Shown here piece after piece: positions 38,631 to 47,084 of a DNA stretch of 64,000 nucleotides. The notes beneath the pieces were generated by a model that ran no database searches, was not told where the DNA came from, and saw only the letters and a list, made by a program, of their open reading frames with translations. Each line of letters opens with the position of its first letter. The stretch's first letter is position 1. A program made the position numbers and the translations under genes. The DNA is from Glycomyces luteolus (GTDB lineage: Bacteria > Actinomycetota > Actinomycetes > Mycobacteriales > Micromonosporaceae), in NCBI RefSeq assembly GCF_027622875.1, contig NZ_JAPZVP010000006.1, forward strand, positions 219,799-283,798, written 5' to 3'.

Positions 38631-39557
38631 CTACGGCATGGCGGCCAAGGCCTTCAGCTCCGCTTGGAGGTCTTCGACCTCTTCACGGGCTATGCCGCGC
38701 GCGGTGAACCACGAGCCGAGGTTCTCGACGTCCCTGGTGAGGAAGTCGAAGCCCAGCGGGTTCGCGTACAGGTCCACGACCTGCGGGAGGTCGAGGACGA
38801 CGAGCCGTCCGTCGTGGACGACGGTGTTGTAGGGCGAGAGGTCGCCGTGGGCGAACCCGAGCTCGGTCATGCGCCGGAGCGCCTCCGCGGCCTGCTCCCA
38901 CAGGCTCTCGAGTTCGACCTCGTCGGGCTTGGTCTCGGCGAGTCGCGGCGCGGCCGTACGGCCGTCGCCGATGAACTCCATGAGGACCTCGCGGCCGAGG
39001 ATCTGGACCGGGTACGGGACCGGGACGCCGGCGTTGTACATGGTCTTGAGCGCGTCGAACTCGGCGGCGGCCCAGCGCCCCGCGGCCTGCTCGAGGCCGA
39101 ACGTGGTGCGCTTGGCCATGGCGCGGGCGTCGCGCGAGCGCTTCGCGCCGCGTCCGGCCATGTAGTCCCCGGCCCGGTTGAACTGGGTGTGCTCGGCGCT
39201 GCGGTAGCGCTTCGACGCGAGGATCACGGCCCGGCCGGTGCCCGGGACGGCGCGTTCGATGAGGAAGACGTCGGCTTCCTTGCCGGTCTTGAGGACGCCG
39301 AGTTCGTAGTCGACGGCCCCGTGGTCGGTGATGACCCAGTCCGGGCGGGGCTCGGGGCCGCGCTGGAGCGGCTCGGAGTCCCACCAGATCGACCACCGGT
39401 CGCCGGCGGGCGGGCCGTCGTCCTGCGGCATCTCGTCGAACTGGGTGCGCATCTCCTCGAACCGGGCCTGGTCTTCGTCTGAGAAGACCCGGCTGTTCTT
39501 GGACTTGCGGCCTTTGATGGCTTGGAAGGATTCGGAAAAGTCAGACTTGCGTGCCAA
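38631..39557 (-). CDS. RIO-family serine protein kinase
   Basis: An atypical protein kinase of 308 residues. Visible elements are KTGKEADVF (nucleotide-binding loop), ILASKRYR (lysine), the catalytic loop HGDLSPYN with D239 and N244, and LDLPQ with metal-binding D256. RIO kinases act in ribosome maturation in archaea and eukaryotes; bacterial roles are poorly known. The start is TTG at 39557, with AGGAG 8 nt upstream, matching the basic family N-terminus MARKSDF. A leader peptide and alternative hairpins precede it, so translation is probably regulated. Confidence 0.9.
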   Translation of the reverse strand: MARKSDFSESFQAIKGRKSKNSRVFSDEDQARFEEMRTQFDEMPQDDGPPAGDRWSIWWDSEPLQRGPEPRPDWVITDHGAVDYELGVLKTGKEADVFLIERAVPGTGRAVILASKRYRSAEHTQFNRAGDYMAGRGAKRSRDARAMAKRTTFGLEQAAGRWAAAEFDALKTMYNAGVPVPYPVQILGREVLMEFIGDGRTAAPRLAETKPDEVELESLWEQAAEALRRMTELGFAHGDLSPYNTVVHDGRLVVLDLPQVVDLYANPLGFDFLTRDVENLGSWFTARGIAREEVEDLQAELKALAAMP

Positions 39558-39561
39558 GGTG

Positions 39562-39599
39562 GCGAGCTCCTGGAGGAAGGTCCGTCGCTCGCTGCGGAA
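39562..39599 (-). promoter_or_regulatory. Attenuator-like hairpin segments before the RIO kinase
   Basis: On the transcript, GCUCGC at the end of the leader ORF (39605-39610) can pair with GCGAGC (39587-39592). With CCGUC/GACGG this gives an 11-bp stem having one bulged G, and the loop holds the leader stop codon. The same GCGAGC can instead pair with GCUCGC (39562-39567) that abuts the kinase ribosome binding site AGGAG (39567-39571). Two exclusive structures are the usual layout of a translational attenuator. Confidence 0.5.
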
Positions 39600-39662
39600 T
39601 CAGCGCGAGCCGACGGGAGGTGAACTGAGTTTCAAGGCATGAACGCGAACAACGACAGCCAT
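39600..39662 (-). CDS. Predicted 20-residue leader peptide of the RIO kinase
   Basis: ATG 39662 to TGA 39600, with a strong ribosome binding site GGAGGTG 6 nt upstream. The peptide begins MAVVVRVHALK and ends SSPPVGSR. Its coding sequence contains CACCTCC (39616-39622), the exact complement of its own GGAGGTG (39669-39675). UCAG in the ORF also pairs with CUGA covering the first base of the start codon, making a 7+4-bp stem. Downstream hairpins can mask the kinase ribosome binding site. It is too short for homology recognition. The evidence is ribosome binding site, promoter and RNA structure. Confidence 0.6.
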   Translation of the reverse strand: MAVVVRVHALKLSSPPVGSR

Positions 39663-39720
39663 CAGTAACACCTCCAATCCTCAAGAGCCCCAAGGCGACA
39701 CGCCTCGGGCAACAGCGAGA

Positions 39721-39750
39721 ACCCTACCGGATCGCCCCGGAACCGCGCAA
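39721..39750 (-). promoter_or_regulatory. Promoter of the leader peptide / RIO kinase unit
   Basis: TTGCGC (39745-39750, minus strand), 18-nt spacer, TAGGGT (39721-39726), between the ABC-2 permease stop and the leader peptide. It gives a leader RNA of about 50 nt before the peptide ATG. Confidence 0.55.
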
Positions 39751-39778
39751 CTGGTTTTTCCGCGTGAGCCGCGACACG

Positions 39779-40564
39779 TCAGTGGCCTGAGGATTCGTAG
39801 CGGCGCAGTCCCGCCTTGGCCACCAGGGCGGCGACCGCGAAGAGGACCAGTGCGACCCCCGGCGGGATCGCCAGCCACCAGGCGGGGAGGTCCCCGGTGA
39901 GGATCCGGACCGGGATGTAGTTGACGAAGGCGAGCGGAACGGCCCAGGTGAGCAGGGCGCGGACCGCTCTGGGGTAGATCGTCAGGGGAAAGCGCGTCGC
40001 GGTCTCCTGGGTCTGGGCGGTCAGCCAGGCGAAGATCGGGCTCGGGCCCTTGAGCCAGAAGTTCGCGCAGTTCATCGTCGTGATGATCGTCAGCTGCACC
40101 ACGACGGCGCAGAGGAAGAGCAGGAGCGCCGCGGGGATCATCGACAGCGCGATGCCCGCGCCGCCCCAGCCGATGGCGATCATCGCCGCGCCGGTGGTCA
40201 GGTTCGCGGCCGACTGCATGCCGATGGCGCTGGCGCCGATCTGCATCATCACCGGGACCGGCCGGACGACCGCGTAGTCGAGGCCGCCGTCGACGATCAT
40301 GCGGCCGACCCGCCACATGCCGTCCCAGCCGACTTCGGTCACCGAATCGGTCAGGACCATGAAGCCGATGAGCAGGAGCATCTCCGGGAAGCCCCAGCCG
40401 CCGAGGGTGGTGATCTGCGCGAAGATCACCGCGATGAAGGCGAGCTGGGCCGCCTGCTGGACCAGCGCGACCGAGATCATCGTCCAGAAGTCGGCCGGGT
40501 ACTCGGTGATGGACCGGAACTGCGCCGCGATCAGGCGCGCGTATACGGACGCGGTATGACGCAT
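39779..40564 (-). CDS. ABC-2 type permease, A-type, copy 1
   Basis: A 261-residue membrane protein with about six hydrophobic helices, of the ABC-2 permease family formerly called DUF990 (ABC2_membrane_6). It starts MRHTASVYARLIAAQF; the frame runs 32 codons further upstream, but GGAGG before 40564 and alignment to the paralogs favour this start. Family marks are SITEYPADFW near 20 and the C-terminal YESSGH, matching YDSAGH in copies 2 and 3. It is coupled to the B-type gene as TGA-C-ATG. The ATPase is at 45091-46089. Confidence 0.88.
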   Translation of the reverse strand: MRHTASVYARLIAAQFRSITEYPADFWTMISVALVQQAAQLAFIAVIFAQITTLGGWGFPEMLLLIGFMVLTDSVTEVGWDGMWRVGRMIVDGGLDYAVVRPVPVMMQIGASAIGMQSAANLTTGAAMIAIGWGGAGIALSMIPAALLLFLCAVVVQLTIITTMNCANFWLKGPSPIFAWLTAQTQETATRFPLTIYPRAVRALLTWAVPLAFVNYIPVRILTGDLPAWWLAIPPGVALVLFAVAALVAKAGLRRYESSGH

Positions 40565-40565
40565 G

Positions 40566-41396
40566 TCAGCCTCCGTGGATGGTGACGGCCCGGACCGCGC
40601 GGCTCCACAGCCAGCGCCCGAGGAACCAGAGTGCGACCGCCCACGCGAGCTGGGCCGCAATGAGCCCGAGCGCGCCGAGGGTGTCGACCCGGCCCAGGTA
40701 GATCTGGGACGGGGTGGTCGTGAAGTGGACGAACGGCAGGCACCAGGCGAGGACCTGCAGCGGTCCCGGCATGATGGCCAAGGGCACCATCGCGCCCGAG
40801 AAGAACGCGACGACGGTCTGCCTGGCCCACATGATCCCGTGGTAGCTGCGGGTCCAGAAGCACAGCATGGTGGACAGGTACACGACGCTGAACGCGATCG
40901 GGGCGATCAGGGCGATGCTGACGAGGGTGAGCAGGCCCGCGGCGACGGAGGCCGGCGGCAGCGGCGTGAAGAAGATCAGGGCGATGGTGAGCCCGACGGC
41001 CATGGTCGGGAGTGACCCGGCGAGGCCGCCGTAGAACTCGGCGGCGCGGGCCCGCTGGAAGTCGACGGGCTTGAGCAGGTCGATCGCGACGCTGCCGTCG
41101 AGGATGCGCTGGGCGGTGTCGGAGCCGCTGAAGACGAAGGTGCCGGTGACGAAGCCGATGACGTAATAGGTGCGCATGGCGTCCCAGTCGTAGCCGGCGA
41201 CCGATCCCTGTTCGGCGAGGATGGTGCCCCACAGTGTGAGGGAGACGAGGAGTTCGCCGCCGCCGAGCACGACGCTGAAGATCCAGTTCAGGCGGTAGGC
41301 GAGGCGCCGCTTCAGCGCGACGGTGGCCAGCGCGAGATCGACGGAGAACGCGCCGGGGCGCGCTCGGACGGGGATTGCGGTCAAGGGCATCAGCAT
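40566..41396 (-). CDS. ABC-2 type permease, B-type, copy 1
   Basis: About 276 residues with six hydrophobic segments, paralogous to the genes at 42634 and 44238. Shared stretches are LKPVDFQRARAAEF, LPFVHFTTTPSQIYLGRVDTLGALGLIA and a C-terminal AVTIHGG. The start is uncertain: the frame is open to TTG 41438, but no ribosome binding site is convincing at any candidate, and ATG 41396 or 41390 fits the paralogs better. The region just upstream holds a decayed toxin-antitoxin locus, which may have displaced the original start and promoter. Confidence 0.82.
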   Translation of the reverse strand: MLMPLTAIPVRARPGAFSVDLALATVALKRRLAYRLNWIFSVVLGGGELLVSLTLWGTILAEQGSVAGYDWDAMRTYYVIGFVTGTFVFSGSDTAQRILDGSVAIDLLKPVDFQRARAAEFYGGLAGSLPTMAVGLTIALIFFTPLPPASVAAGLLTLVSIALIAPIAFSVVYLSTMLCFWTRSYHGIMWARQTVVAFFSGAMVPLAIMPGPLQVLAWCLPFVHFTTTPSQIYLGRVDTLGALGLIAAQLAWAVALWFLGRWLWSRAVRAVTIHGG

Positions 41397-41526
41397 CCAG
41401 GGGTCAAGGGGGAGGCGGGAGACCAGCTTGCACCGCAAGGGGTTGCCGAGTCAAAGCCAATTTCAGCGACCGGATCGGGGCGCGAACCTTGTCGATCTCG
41501 TCCGGGGCGTCGCACACGCCGCCCCC

Positions 41527-41675
41527 GGTACAGACCGGATAGCGGCGCTGATTCGGTCAGGCCGCCTCATCGGCCCCGAAGATCCCGGCAATCCGCGGGA
41601 CATCAAGAGCATCCCCCCTCCCCTGGCGCCGCTTCAAGCCAGGAAATCCTCGACGAACTGCGCGAGGACAGGTTT
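41527..41675 (+). pseudogene. Phd/YefM-type antitoxin remnant
   Basis: On the plus strand one frame reads DRIAALIRSGRLIGPEDPG and then DIKSIPPPLAP, like the middle of actinobacterial Phd-type antitoxins. A different frame then reads QEILDELREDRF (41640-41675), like their typical C-terminal tail. The break between the two frames indicates a frameshift. No N-terminus or ribosome binding site is recognisable. The toxin remnant follows at once, in the usual order. Confidence 0.5.
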
Positions 41676-41818
41676 TGCCGCTCCTGCGATCACTCGACGC
41701 AATCCATCTCGCGTCCGTAATGGAGTTCCGCAAGGCGATCGACTGGATGCTGGTCTACGACAAGCGGCTCCTCGAAGTCGCGAGCCTCAACGGCATCAAT
41801 GTCGCCTCGCCTTCCTGA
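41672..41818 (+). pseudogene. VapC-type PIN-domain toxin remnant (C-terminal part)
   Basis: The frame 41684-41818 reads LRSLDAIHLASVMEF, then WMLVYDKRLLEVASLNGINVASPS and TGA. This is the C-terminal third of a PIN-domain VapC toxin: the SLDAIHLA acidic motif and the TYDxRL-AA-xxG-V end. No complete N-terminal LDTSALVK part is found, so it is a truncated relic. It is the only plus-strand coding relic in this minus-strand permease cluster, and it lies between permease pairs. Confidence 0.65.
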
Positions 41819-41837
41819 CCATGGTCAAGCGTTCGGT

Positions 41838-42644
41838 TCAGTGGCCGGCGGAGTCGTAGGCTTTCAGGCCTGCCCGGAACGCGAGGACGGCGAGGAAGGC
41901 CGTGGCGGCCGCGGCCACGGGAGGGGCGAGGAGCCACCACGGGTCGAGTTTGCCGGTGAGGATCTGGACCGGGATGAAGCTGGCGAACGCCAGGGGCAGG
42001 CCGAAGGTGAAGATGATGCGGACCGCCGCCGGGAAGATCGTGAGCGGGAACCGCATCGCCTCGTTCTGGAGCTCGGCGAGCATGAACGCGGCCACCGGGG
42101 TGCGGCCCTTGACCCAGAAGTTCACGGCGTTCGCGATCGTGAGCAGCGAGGCCTGGATGACCGCCGCGCACAGCAGCAGGAAGAGCGCCAAGGGAATCGC
42201 GGCGGTGCTGATGCCCGCGCCGATCCATCCGACGGCGATCATCACCAGGCCCACGGTCACATCACCGAAGACCTGCATGCCGACATGCTTGGACCCCACC
42301 TGGACAAGGACCGGCGCGGGCCGGGTGATCCGGTAGTCCATGTCGCCGTCGATGATGAGTTTGCCGGTGTCCCAGATGCCGTCCCAGAACAGTGCGGTGG
42401 AGCCCCATGAGACGGCGAGGAACCCGGCGAGCACCAGCATCTGGTGGTAGTCCCACCCGGCGATGGCCTTGACGTTCGAGAACAGGATGCTCAGGAACGA
42501 GAACAGCATGATCTGCCATGACGTTCCGGAGAGGGCCATGACCCAGAAGTCGGCCGGATACTCCGCTATGGAGCGGAGGTAGGCGCCGATCGAGCGGCGG
42601 TAGACGCCCCCGGCGTGGAGGGCGGAATGCGGGTTAGCCGCCAT
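41838..42644 (-). CDS. ABC-2 type permease, A-type, copy 2
   Basis: A 268-residue permease with six hydrophobic helices, paralog of 39779 and 43424. Shared features are SIAEYPADFW near 25, DMDYRITRPAPVLVQVGSKH in the middle, FPLTIFPAAVRII and a C-terminal AYDSAGH. Its ATG lies within the end of the B-type copy 2 gene (11-nt overlap), so the two are translationally coupled and probably form a heterodimeric membrane channel. The substrate is unknown. Confidence 0.9.
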   Translation of the reverse strand: MAANPHSALHAGGVYRRSIGAYLRSIAEYPADFWVMALSGTSWQIMLFSFLSILFSNVKAIAGWDYHQMLVLAGFLAVSWGSTALFWDGIWDTGKLIIDGDMDYRITRPAPVLVQVGSKHVGMQVFGDVTVGLVMIAVGWIGAGISTAAIPLALFLLLCAAVIQASLLTIANAVNFWVKGRTPVAAFMLAELQNEAMRFPLTIFPAAVRIIFTFGLPLAFASFIPVQILTGKLDPWWLLAPPVAAAATAFLAVLAFRAGLKAYDSAGH

Positions 42645-43422
42645 GGACGGTCACTTTCTTGACGAGCTGGCGCCAGATGAGCCGGGCTATCACCAGCAGT
42701 CCGACGGCCCAGGCCGCTTCGACCGCAATGAGGCCGAGTGCGCCCGCAGTGTCGACGCGGCCCAGGTAGATCGAGGCCGGAGTGGTGGTGAAGTGGACGA
42801 AAGGCATCGCCCAGGCGAGGCCCTGGAGCCAGCCGGGCATGAGCGCGATCGGGATCATCATCCCCGAGAAGAACGCCACCAAGCTGTCCTTGGCCCACTG
42901 GATGCCGAGGAACCGCTGTGTCACGAAGCAGCACAGGATCGCCAGATAGCTGATGCCGAACGCCAGCGGGAAGATGAACAGCAGACTGAACACGGTCAGC
43001 GCGGCCGCGAGCGGCGACGCCGGACCCGCCGGCCGGAAGACCAGGACCGCGATCACGGTGCCGAGGATCGCCGCCGGGACGGACGCCGTCATGCCGCCGA
43101 TGTACTCGGCGGCCCTCGCCCGCTGGAAGTCCACCGGTTTGGTCAGGTCGATCGCCACGAGGCCGTCGAGGATCCGGTTGGCCATGTCCCATTCCGCGCC
43201 CGCCCACGCGAGCGTCGTCGTGAGGAAGCCGATGACCAGGTACGCCTTCATGGCCTCCCAGTCGTAGCCGCCGATCTCGCCGTCGCCGATGAGGTGGTTC
43301 CAAACGGCGAGGCCCGCCAGGAGCGCCCAGCCGCCGAACAGGACCGAGAAGAGCCAGGTCGTCTTGTACGCGATCTTGCGCTTGAACGCGATGGTCGCGA
43401 GCGCGATGTCGATGCTCGCCAT
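42634..43422 (-). CDS. ABC-2 type permease, B-type, copy 2
   Basis: A 262-residue six-helix permease starting MASIDIALATIAFKRKIAYK. The family marks are DLTKPVDFQRARAAEY near 97, MPFVHFTTTPASIYLGRVDTAGALGLIAVEAAW and the C-terminal KVTVHGG. It starts one nucleotide after the stop of the A-type copy 3 gene (TGACATG) and overlaps A-type copy 2. The order ATPase-B-A-B-A-B-A shows that a two-gene unit was duplicated. Confidence 0.9.
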   Translation of the reverse strand: MASIDIALATIAFKRKIAYKTTWLFSVLFGGWALLAGLAVWNHLIGDGEIGGYDWEAMKAYLVIGFLTTTLAWAGAEWDMANRILDGLVAIDLTKPVDFQRARAAEYIGGMTASVPAAILGTVIAVLVFRPAGPASPLAAALTVFSLLFIFPLAFGISYLAILCCFVTQRFLGIQWAKDSLVAFFSGMMIPIALMPGWLQGLAWAMPFVHFTTTPASIYLGRVDTAGALGLIAVEAAWAVGLLVIARLIWRQLVKKVTVHGG

Positions 43423-43423
43423 G

Positions 43424-44245
43424 TCAGTGTCCCGCCGAGTCGTAGGCGCGCAGGCCGAGCCGGTACACGCCGGCGGCCAGCGCGACCGCTGCGACCGCCG
43501 CGACCGGTGTGCCGACCAGCCACCAGGCGTTCATGTGTCCGGTGAGGACCGCGACGGGGACGACGTTGATGAACGCGACCGGCACGATGAAGAGCGAGAC
43601 GATCCTGACTGCTGCGGGGAAGACGCCGAGCGGCAGCTTCATCGCGCCTCCCTGGAGTTGGATGAGGAGGAACGCGAAGATCGACATCGGGCTCTTGATC
43701 CAGAAGTTCACGGCGCAGAGCGCGGTCACGAGCGCCGTCTGGATGAGGGCAGCGCTGACGATCGCCAGAGCGCCGACCGGGATCCACGCCATGCCGACTC
43801 CGGCGCCGATCCAGCCGTAGACCAGCATCGCGAAGCCGAGTGCCAGCTCGCCGAACGACTGGAGTCCGATGTGGGACGACCCGACCTGGAGGATCACCGG
43901 GGCGGGCCGGGTGATCCGGTAGTCGATGTCGCCCTTGATGACCATGCTGCCGGTGTTCCAGGCGCCGTCGAAGCACAGCGCGTTCGCGCCGCCGGCGACG
44001 CTGAGGAGGCCCGAGAGCATGAGCATCTCGTGGAAGCCCCAGCCTTCGATGTTCGGGATGTTGGCGAACAGCACTGCGAGGAACGCGAACTGCAGGACGT
44101 TCCACACCGCCCCTGCCGAGGCCATGATCCAGAGGTCGGCCGGGTATTCGATGACGGAGCGGATGTGCGCCGCCAGGGCGCGCCAGTAGATGCCGGAGGC
44201 GTGCCGGACGGGCACGGACCGTTTGATGGACAAGGCGTCAGCCAC
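43424..44245 (-). CDS. ABC-2 type permease, A-type, copy 3
   Basis: A 273-residue permease with six hydrophobic segments and an N-terminal extension of about ten residues relative to the other A-type copies. It shows SVIEYPADLW near 31, DIDYRITRPAPVILQVGSSH, LPLGVFPAAVRIV and C-terminal AYDSAGH. Its start overlaps the B-type copy 3 gene by 8 nt. It belongs to the permease pair closest to the ATPase, so it is the best candidate for the original pair. Confidence 0.9.
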   Translation of the reverse strand: MADALSIKRSVPVRHASGIYWRALAAHIRSVIEYPADLWIMASAGAVWNVLQFAFLAVLFANIPNIEGWGFHEMLMLSGLLSVAGGANALCFDGAWNTGSMVIKGDIDYRITRPAPVILQVGSSHIGLQSFGELALGFAMLVYGWIGAGVGMAWIPVGALAIVSAALIQTALVTALCAVNFWIKSPMSIFAFLLIQLQGGAMKLPLGVFPAAVRIVSLFIVPVAFINVVPVAVLTGHMNAWWLVGTPVAAVAAVALAAGVYRLGLRAYDSAGH

Positions 44246-45035
44246 CGTGCACCGTCACTTTCCTGACCGCGAAGCGGAAGACGAGCCGACCCGCGTACCA
44301 GAGGCCGACGACCCAGGCGGCCTCGGCGGCGATGAGGCCGAGGGCGCCCGCGGTGTCGACCCGGCCCAGGTAGATCGCGGCCGGGGTGGTCGTGAAGTGC
44401 GGGAACGGCAGGGCCCAGGCCGCGGCCTGGAGCCAGCCCGGCATGAACGCGAGCGGGATCATGAGTCCGGAGAAGAAGCTGAGCAGGGCCTCGCGCAGCC
44501 ACATGATCCCCATGTACCGCTTGGTCCAGAAGCACACCAGGACCGAGAGGTAGGTGATGCCGAAGGCCAGGGGGAACAGGAGGACGAAGCACAGGGCGGT
44601 GAGCAGGCCCGCCATCGGCGTGACCGGTCCGGGCGGGTCGAACAGGAGCCAGGCCCCGAGGACGCCGAGCGCGGCGGTCGGGGCGGTGGAGATCATCGAG
44701 CCGACGTATTCGGCGGCCCGGGCCCGCTGGAAGTCGACGGGCTTGGTCATGTCGACGGCGATGTGGCCGTCGAGGATGCGGTCGGCGATCTGGAAGTCGG
44801 CGGCGCCGAAGACCATGGTGGCGGCGACGAATCCGATGATCGTGTACGCGCGCATGGAGGACCAGTCGTAGCCGTTGAGCGAGCCGCCACCGAGCAGGTT
44901 CTGCCACATGGCCATCGAGATGAGCATCGAGCCGCCGCCGAGCGCGAGGCCGAAGATCCAGCCGGACTTGTAGGCGAGTCGCCGTTTGAACGCAATGACC
45001 ACGAGCGCGCGGTCGACTGCGAAGGCGTGGGTCAT
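44238..45035 (-). CDS. ABC-2 type permease, B-type, copy 3
   Basis: A 265-residue permease starting MTHAFAVDRALVVIAFKRR, with GGAGCAGACGAAG upstream. Shared B-type features are DMTKPVDFQRARAAEY near 99, LPFPHFTTTPAAIYLGRVDTAGALGLIAAEAAW and C-terminal KVTVHGG. It follows the ATPase gene by 55 nt on the same strand, so ATPase and pair 3 are very likely one transporter. Confidence 0.9.
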   Translation of the reverse strand: MTHAFAVDRALVVIAFKRRLAYKSGWIFGLALGGGSMLISMAMWQNLLGGGSLNGYDWSSMRAYTIIGFVAATMVFGAADFQIADRILDGHIAVDMTKPVDFQRARAAEYVGSMISTAPTAALGVLGAWLLFDPPGPVTPMAGLLTALCFVLLFPLAFGITYLSVLVCFWTKRYMGIMWLREALLSFFSGLMIPLAFMPGWLQAAAWALPFPHFTTTPAAIYLGRVDTAGALGLIAAEAAWVVGLWYAGRLVFRFAVRKVTVHGG

Positions 45036-45090
45036 CTTCGTCTGCTCCGGTTCGGTGCGTCGAGCGGTCGGGCGGGGCGGGGAGTGCGGG

Positions 45091-46089
45091 TCACTTCGTG
45101 AGCTCCCCGGCGTACAGGCGGCGGATGACGTCCTCGATGGACGGCTCGGACAGCGACAGGTCCCGCGGGGAGAGCTGGGCGGTGAGCGAGCCGAGGACCT
45201 CGGCGGTGGTGAAGCGGTTCGACTCGTAGGTCACGGTGACCTCGGAGGGCGCCTCGCCTGCGGTCCACTCGTAGTCGGGGAACTTCTCGGCCAGCGCCGG
45301 CACGTCCGCGGCGCCTTCGAGGTAGAGGTTCACGGCCTTGGTGGTGATGTAGTGGGCCTTGAGGCGCTCGATGGAGCCGTCGTAGGCGATGGCGCCCTTG
45401 TCGATCACGACGATCCGCTCGCACACCTCTTCGATGTCGGCGAGGTCGTGGCTGGTGAGCAGGAGCGTGGTGCCGTCGTTGACGAGTTCGCGCAGGAACG
45501 CGCGGAGGCGGTCCTTCACGGAGATGTCGAGGCCGATCGTGGGCTCGTCGAGGTAGACCATCTTGGGGTCGTGGATGAGCGCGCACGCGAGGTCGGCGCG
45601 CATCCGCTGGCCGAGGGAGAGGGTGCGGGCGAGGGCGGGCATGAACTCGTTCAGGTCGAGCAGCTCGTCGAAGCGCTCGATGCGGCGCTTGTAGTCGGCG
45701 TCGGAGACGCCGTACATGTGCTTGAGGAGCTTCAGGGACTCCTCGACGGGCAGGTCCCACCAGAGCTGGGTGCGCTGGCCGAAGAGGACGCCGATGTCGT
45801 GGGCGTTGGCGATGCGCTCGGTGTGCGGGTCGCGGCCCATCACCCGAACGGTGCCTTCGGAGGGCCGCAGGATGCCGGTGAGGAGCTTGACGGTGGTGGA
45901 TTTGCCGGCGCCGTTGGGCCCCACATAGGCCACCGACTCGCCCGCGTCGATCGAGAGGTCGATCCCGTCGACGGCGGTGTAGTTCTTGTATTTGCGCTGG
46001 GCCAGGTGTTTGACGGCGCCCTTGAACCCCGAGGCCTTGTCAGGCCTGCGGAAGGTCTTGGTGAGGGACTGGGATTCGAGAATCGGCAT
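45091..46089 (-). CDS. ABC transporter ATP-binding protein for the ABC-2 permeases
   Basis: A 332-residue ABC ATPase. Walker A is GPNGAGKST at 57-65. A Q-loop is in LFGQRTQLWWDLP. The signature is LSLGQRMRADLA instead of the usual LSGGQ, as seen in ATPases that partner DUF990-type permeases. Walker B is MVYLDEPTIGLD and the switch histidine lies in TSHDLADIEEVC. A C-terminal domain of about 90 residues follows. The start MPILESQSLTKTF at 46089 has GTGGGAG upstream; the open frame extends 12 codons further. It must energise one or all three downstream permease pairs. Confidence 0.93.
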   Translation of the reverse strand: MPILESQSLTKTFRRPDKASGFKGAVKHLAQRKYKNYTAVDGIDLSIDAGESVAYVGPNGAGKSTTVKLLTGILRPSEGTVRVMGRDPHTERIANAHDIGVLFGQRTQLWWDLPVEESLKLLKHMYGVSDADYKRRIERFDELLDLNEFMPALARTLSLGQRMRADLACALIHDPKMVYLDEPTIGLDISVKDRLRAFLRELVNDGTTLLLTSHDLADIEEVCERIVVIDKGAIAYDGSIERLKAHYITTKAVNLYLEGAADVPALAEKFPDYEWTAGEAPSEVTVTYESNRFTTAEVLGSLTAQLSPRDLSLSEPSIEDVIRRLYAGELTK

Positions 46090-46139
46090 GCTCCCACCGT
46101 AGGAAGTTCGGTGGGAGCGGGCCACTCGTTTTCCGCGGG

Positions 46140-47084
46140 TCAGGACGCCGGTTCGGGCTCCCTGGCGGTTGTGTCGGGCGTCGTCTGCGCTGGTATCGCC
46201 TTGCGGGCCTTGAGCTTGCGGCGGATGCGGCCGGGGAGCCCCGGCGCATTGCGAATCAGCTCACGCGGGCGGATGCGTTCCAGCGGGAGGAAGCAGGCCA
46301 TGGCGACCATATGGGGCAGGAAGCTGATCTCGACGGCGAGGAAGACCGTGAGATGGAAGAGGTAGAAGAACGCGACGATGCCGTATCTGAGGCGTTTGGC
46401 GGCCGCGAACATGACGACGGGGCTGAGCAGTTCGAAGCCGACCATCCCCCATTGGGAGAGGCGCAGCAGCCACGGGTAGTCGAGGAGCCAGGTCGAGAAC
46501 TCGGTGCCGCGCCGCAGGATCGCCCAGGTCATGGTCGCGGAGTTGACCCATTCCCAGCCGCCGTAGCGGATCTTGGCCCAGGCCGCGAAGAAGTACGTGC
46601 AGACCACGCCGATCTGGACGAGGTTGAAGCCCCAGCCGACGTGCTCGGAGAGGTTCCTGCGGTCTCCCCAGCGGGCTTTCGGCATGGTGGGCAGGAGGAA
46701 CAAGAGGATGAGGAAGCCGAATTTGCCGTGGTCGACCTTCCCGTAGGACATCGCGATGATCATCCATTCGAGGTAGGCGACCGCGACGATCCACCCGAAG
46801 AGGCGCGGGGCCCGGTTGAACATCATGGGGATCGCGGCCGCGAGGAGCACGACGAGAGTGCCGACGACGATCCAGTAGTTCGGGACGGGAATCGGCAGTA
46901 CTCTGCCGATGAACAGCGGCTGGTAGAGCTCGCCGGGGACGTGGCGGTGGCCGAGGATCCACGGCATGTACCACCACCAGTCGACCCAGATGAACGCTCC
47001 GGCGAGGAAGCGCATCGCGGCGACGCGGCCGAGCGCGACGGGCTGGAAGAACCAGCCGGCGGCCCTCGTGGTCAACGGGGTCAC
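46140..47084 (-). CDS. HTTM / vitamin K-dependent carboxylase-like membrane protein, copy 1
   Basis: A 314-residue polytopic membrane protein. It is related to the HTTM domain (the membrane part of vitamin K-dependent gamma-carboxylase homologues). Visible stretches shared with copy 2 are PVALGRVAAMRFLAG, YQPLFIGR-LPIP-PNYWIV, YGKVDH and WGFNLVQI-VVCTYF, plus FLPLERI near the C-terminus. The GTG start overlaps the small upstream gene as GTGA. Bacterial members are often next to DCC-family thiol oxidoreductases, as here. The reaction is unknown; the carboxylase link is by family only. Confidence 0.85.
   Translation of the reverse strand: MTPLTTRAAGWFFQPVALGRVAAMRFLAGAFIWVDWWWYMPWILGHRHVPGELYQPLFIGRVLPIPVPNYWIVVGTLVVLLAAAIPMMFNRAPRLFGWIVAVAYLEWMIIAMSYGKVDHGKFGFLILLFLLPTMPKARWGDRRNLSEHVGWGFNLVQIGVVCTYFFAAWAKIRYGGWEWVNSATMTWAILRRGTEFSTWLLDYPWLLRLSQWGMVGFELLSPVVMFAAAKRLRYGIVAFFYLFHLTVFLAVEISFLPHMVAMACFLPLERIRPRELIRNAPGLPGRIRRKLKARKAIPAQTTPDTTAREPEPAS

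Noticed and set aside
41323..41859. 178-codon plus-strand frame over the permease start and the toxin-antitoxin relic
   Set aside because: It includes antisense permease sequence and crosses the relic in mixed frames, so it is not one protein.
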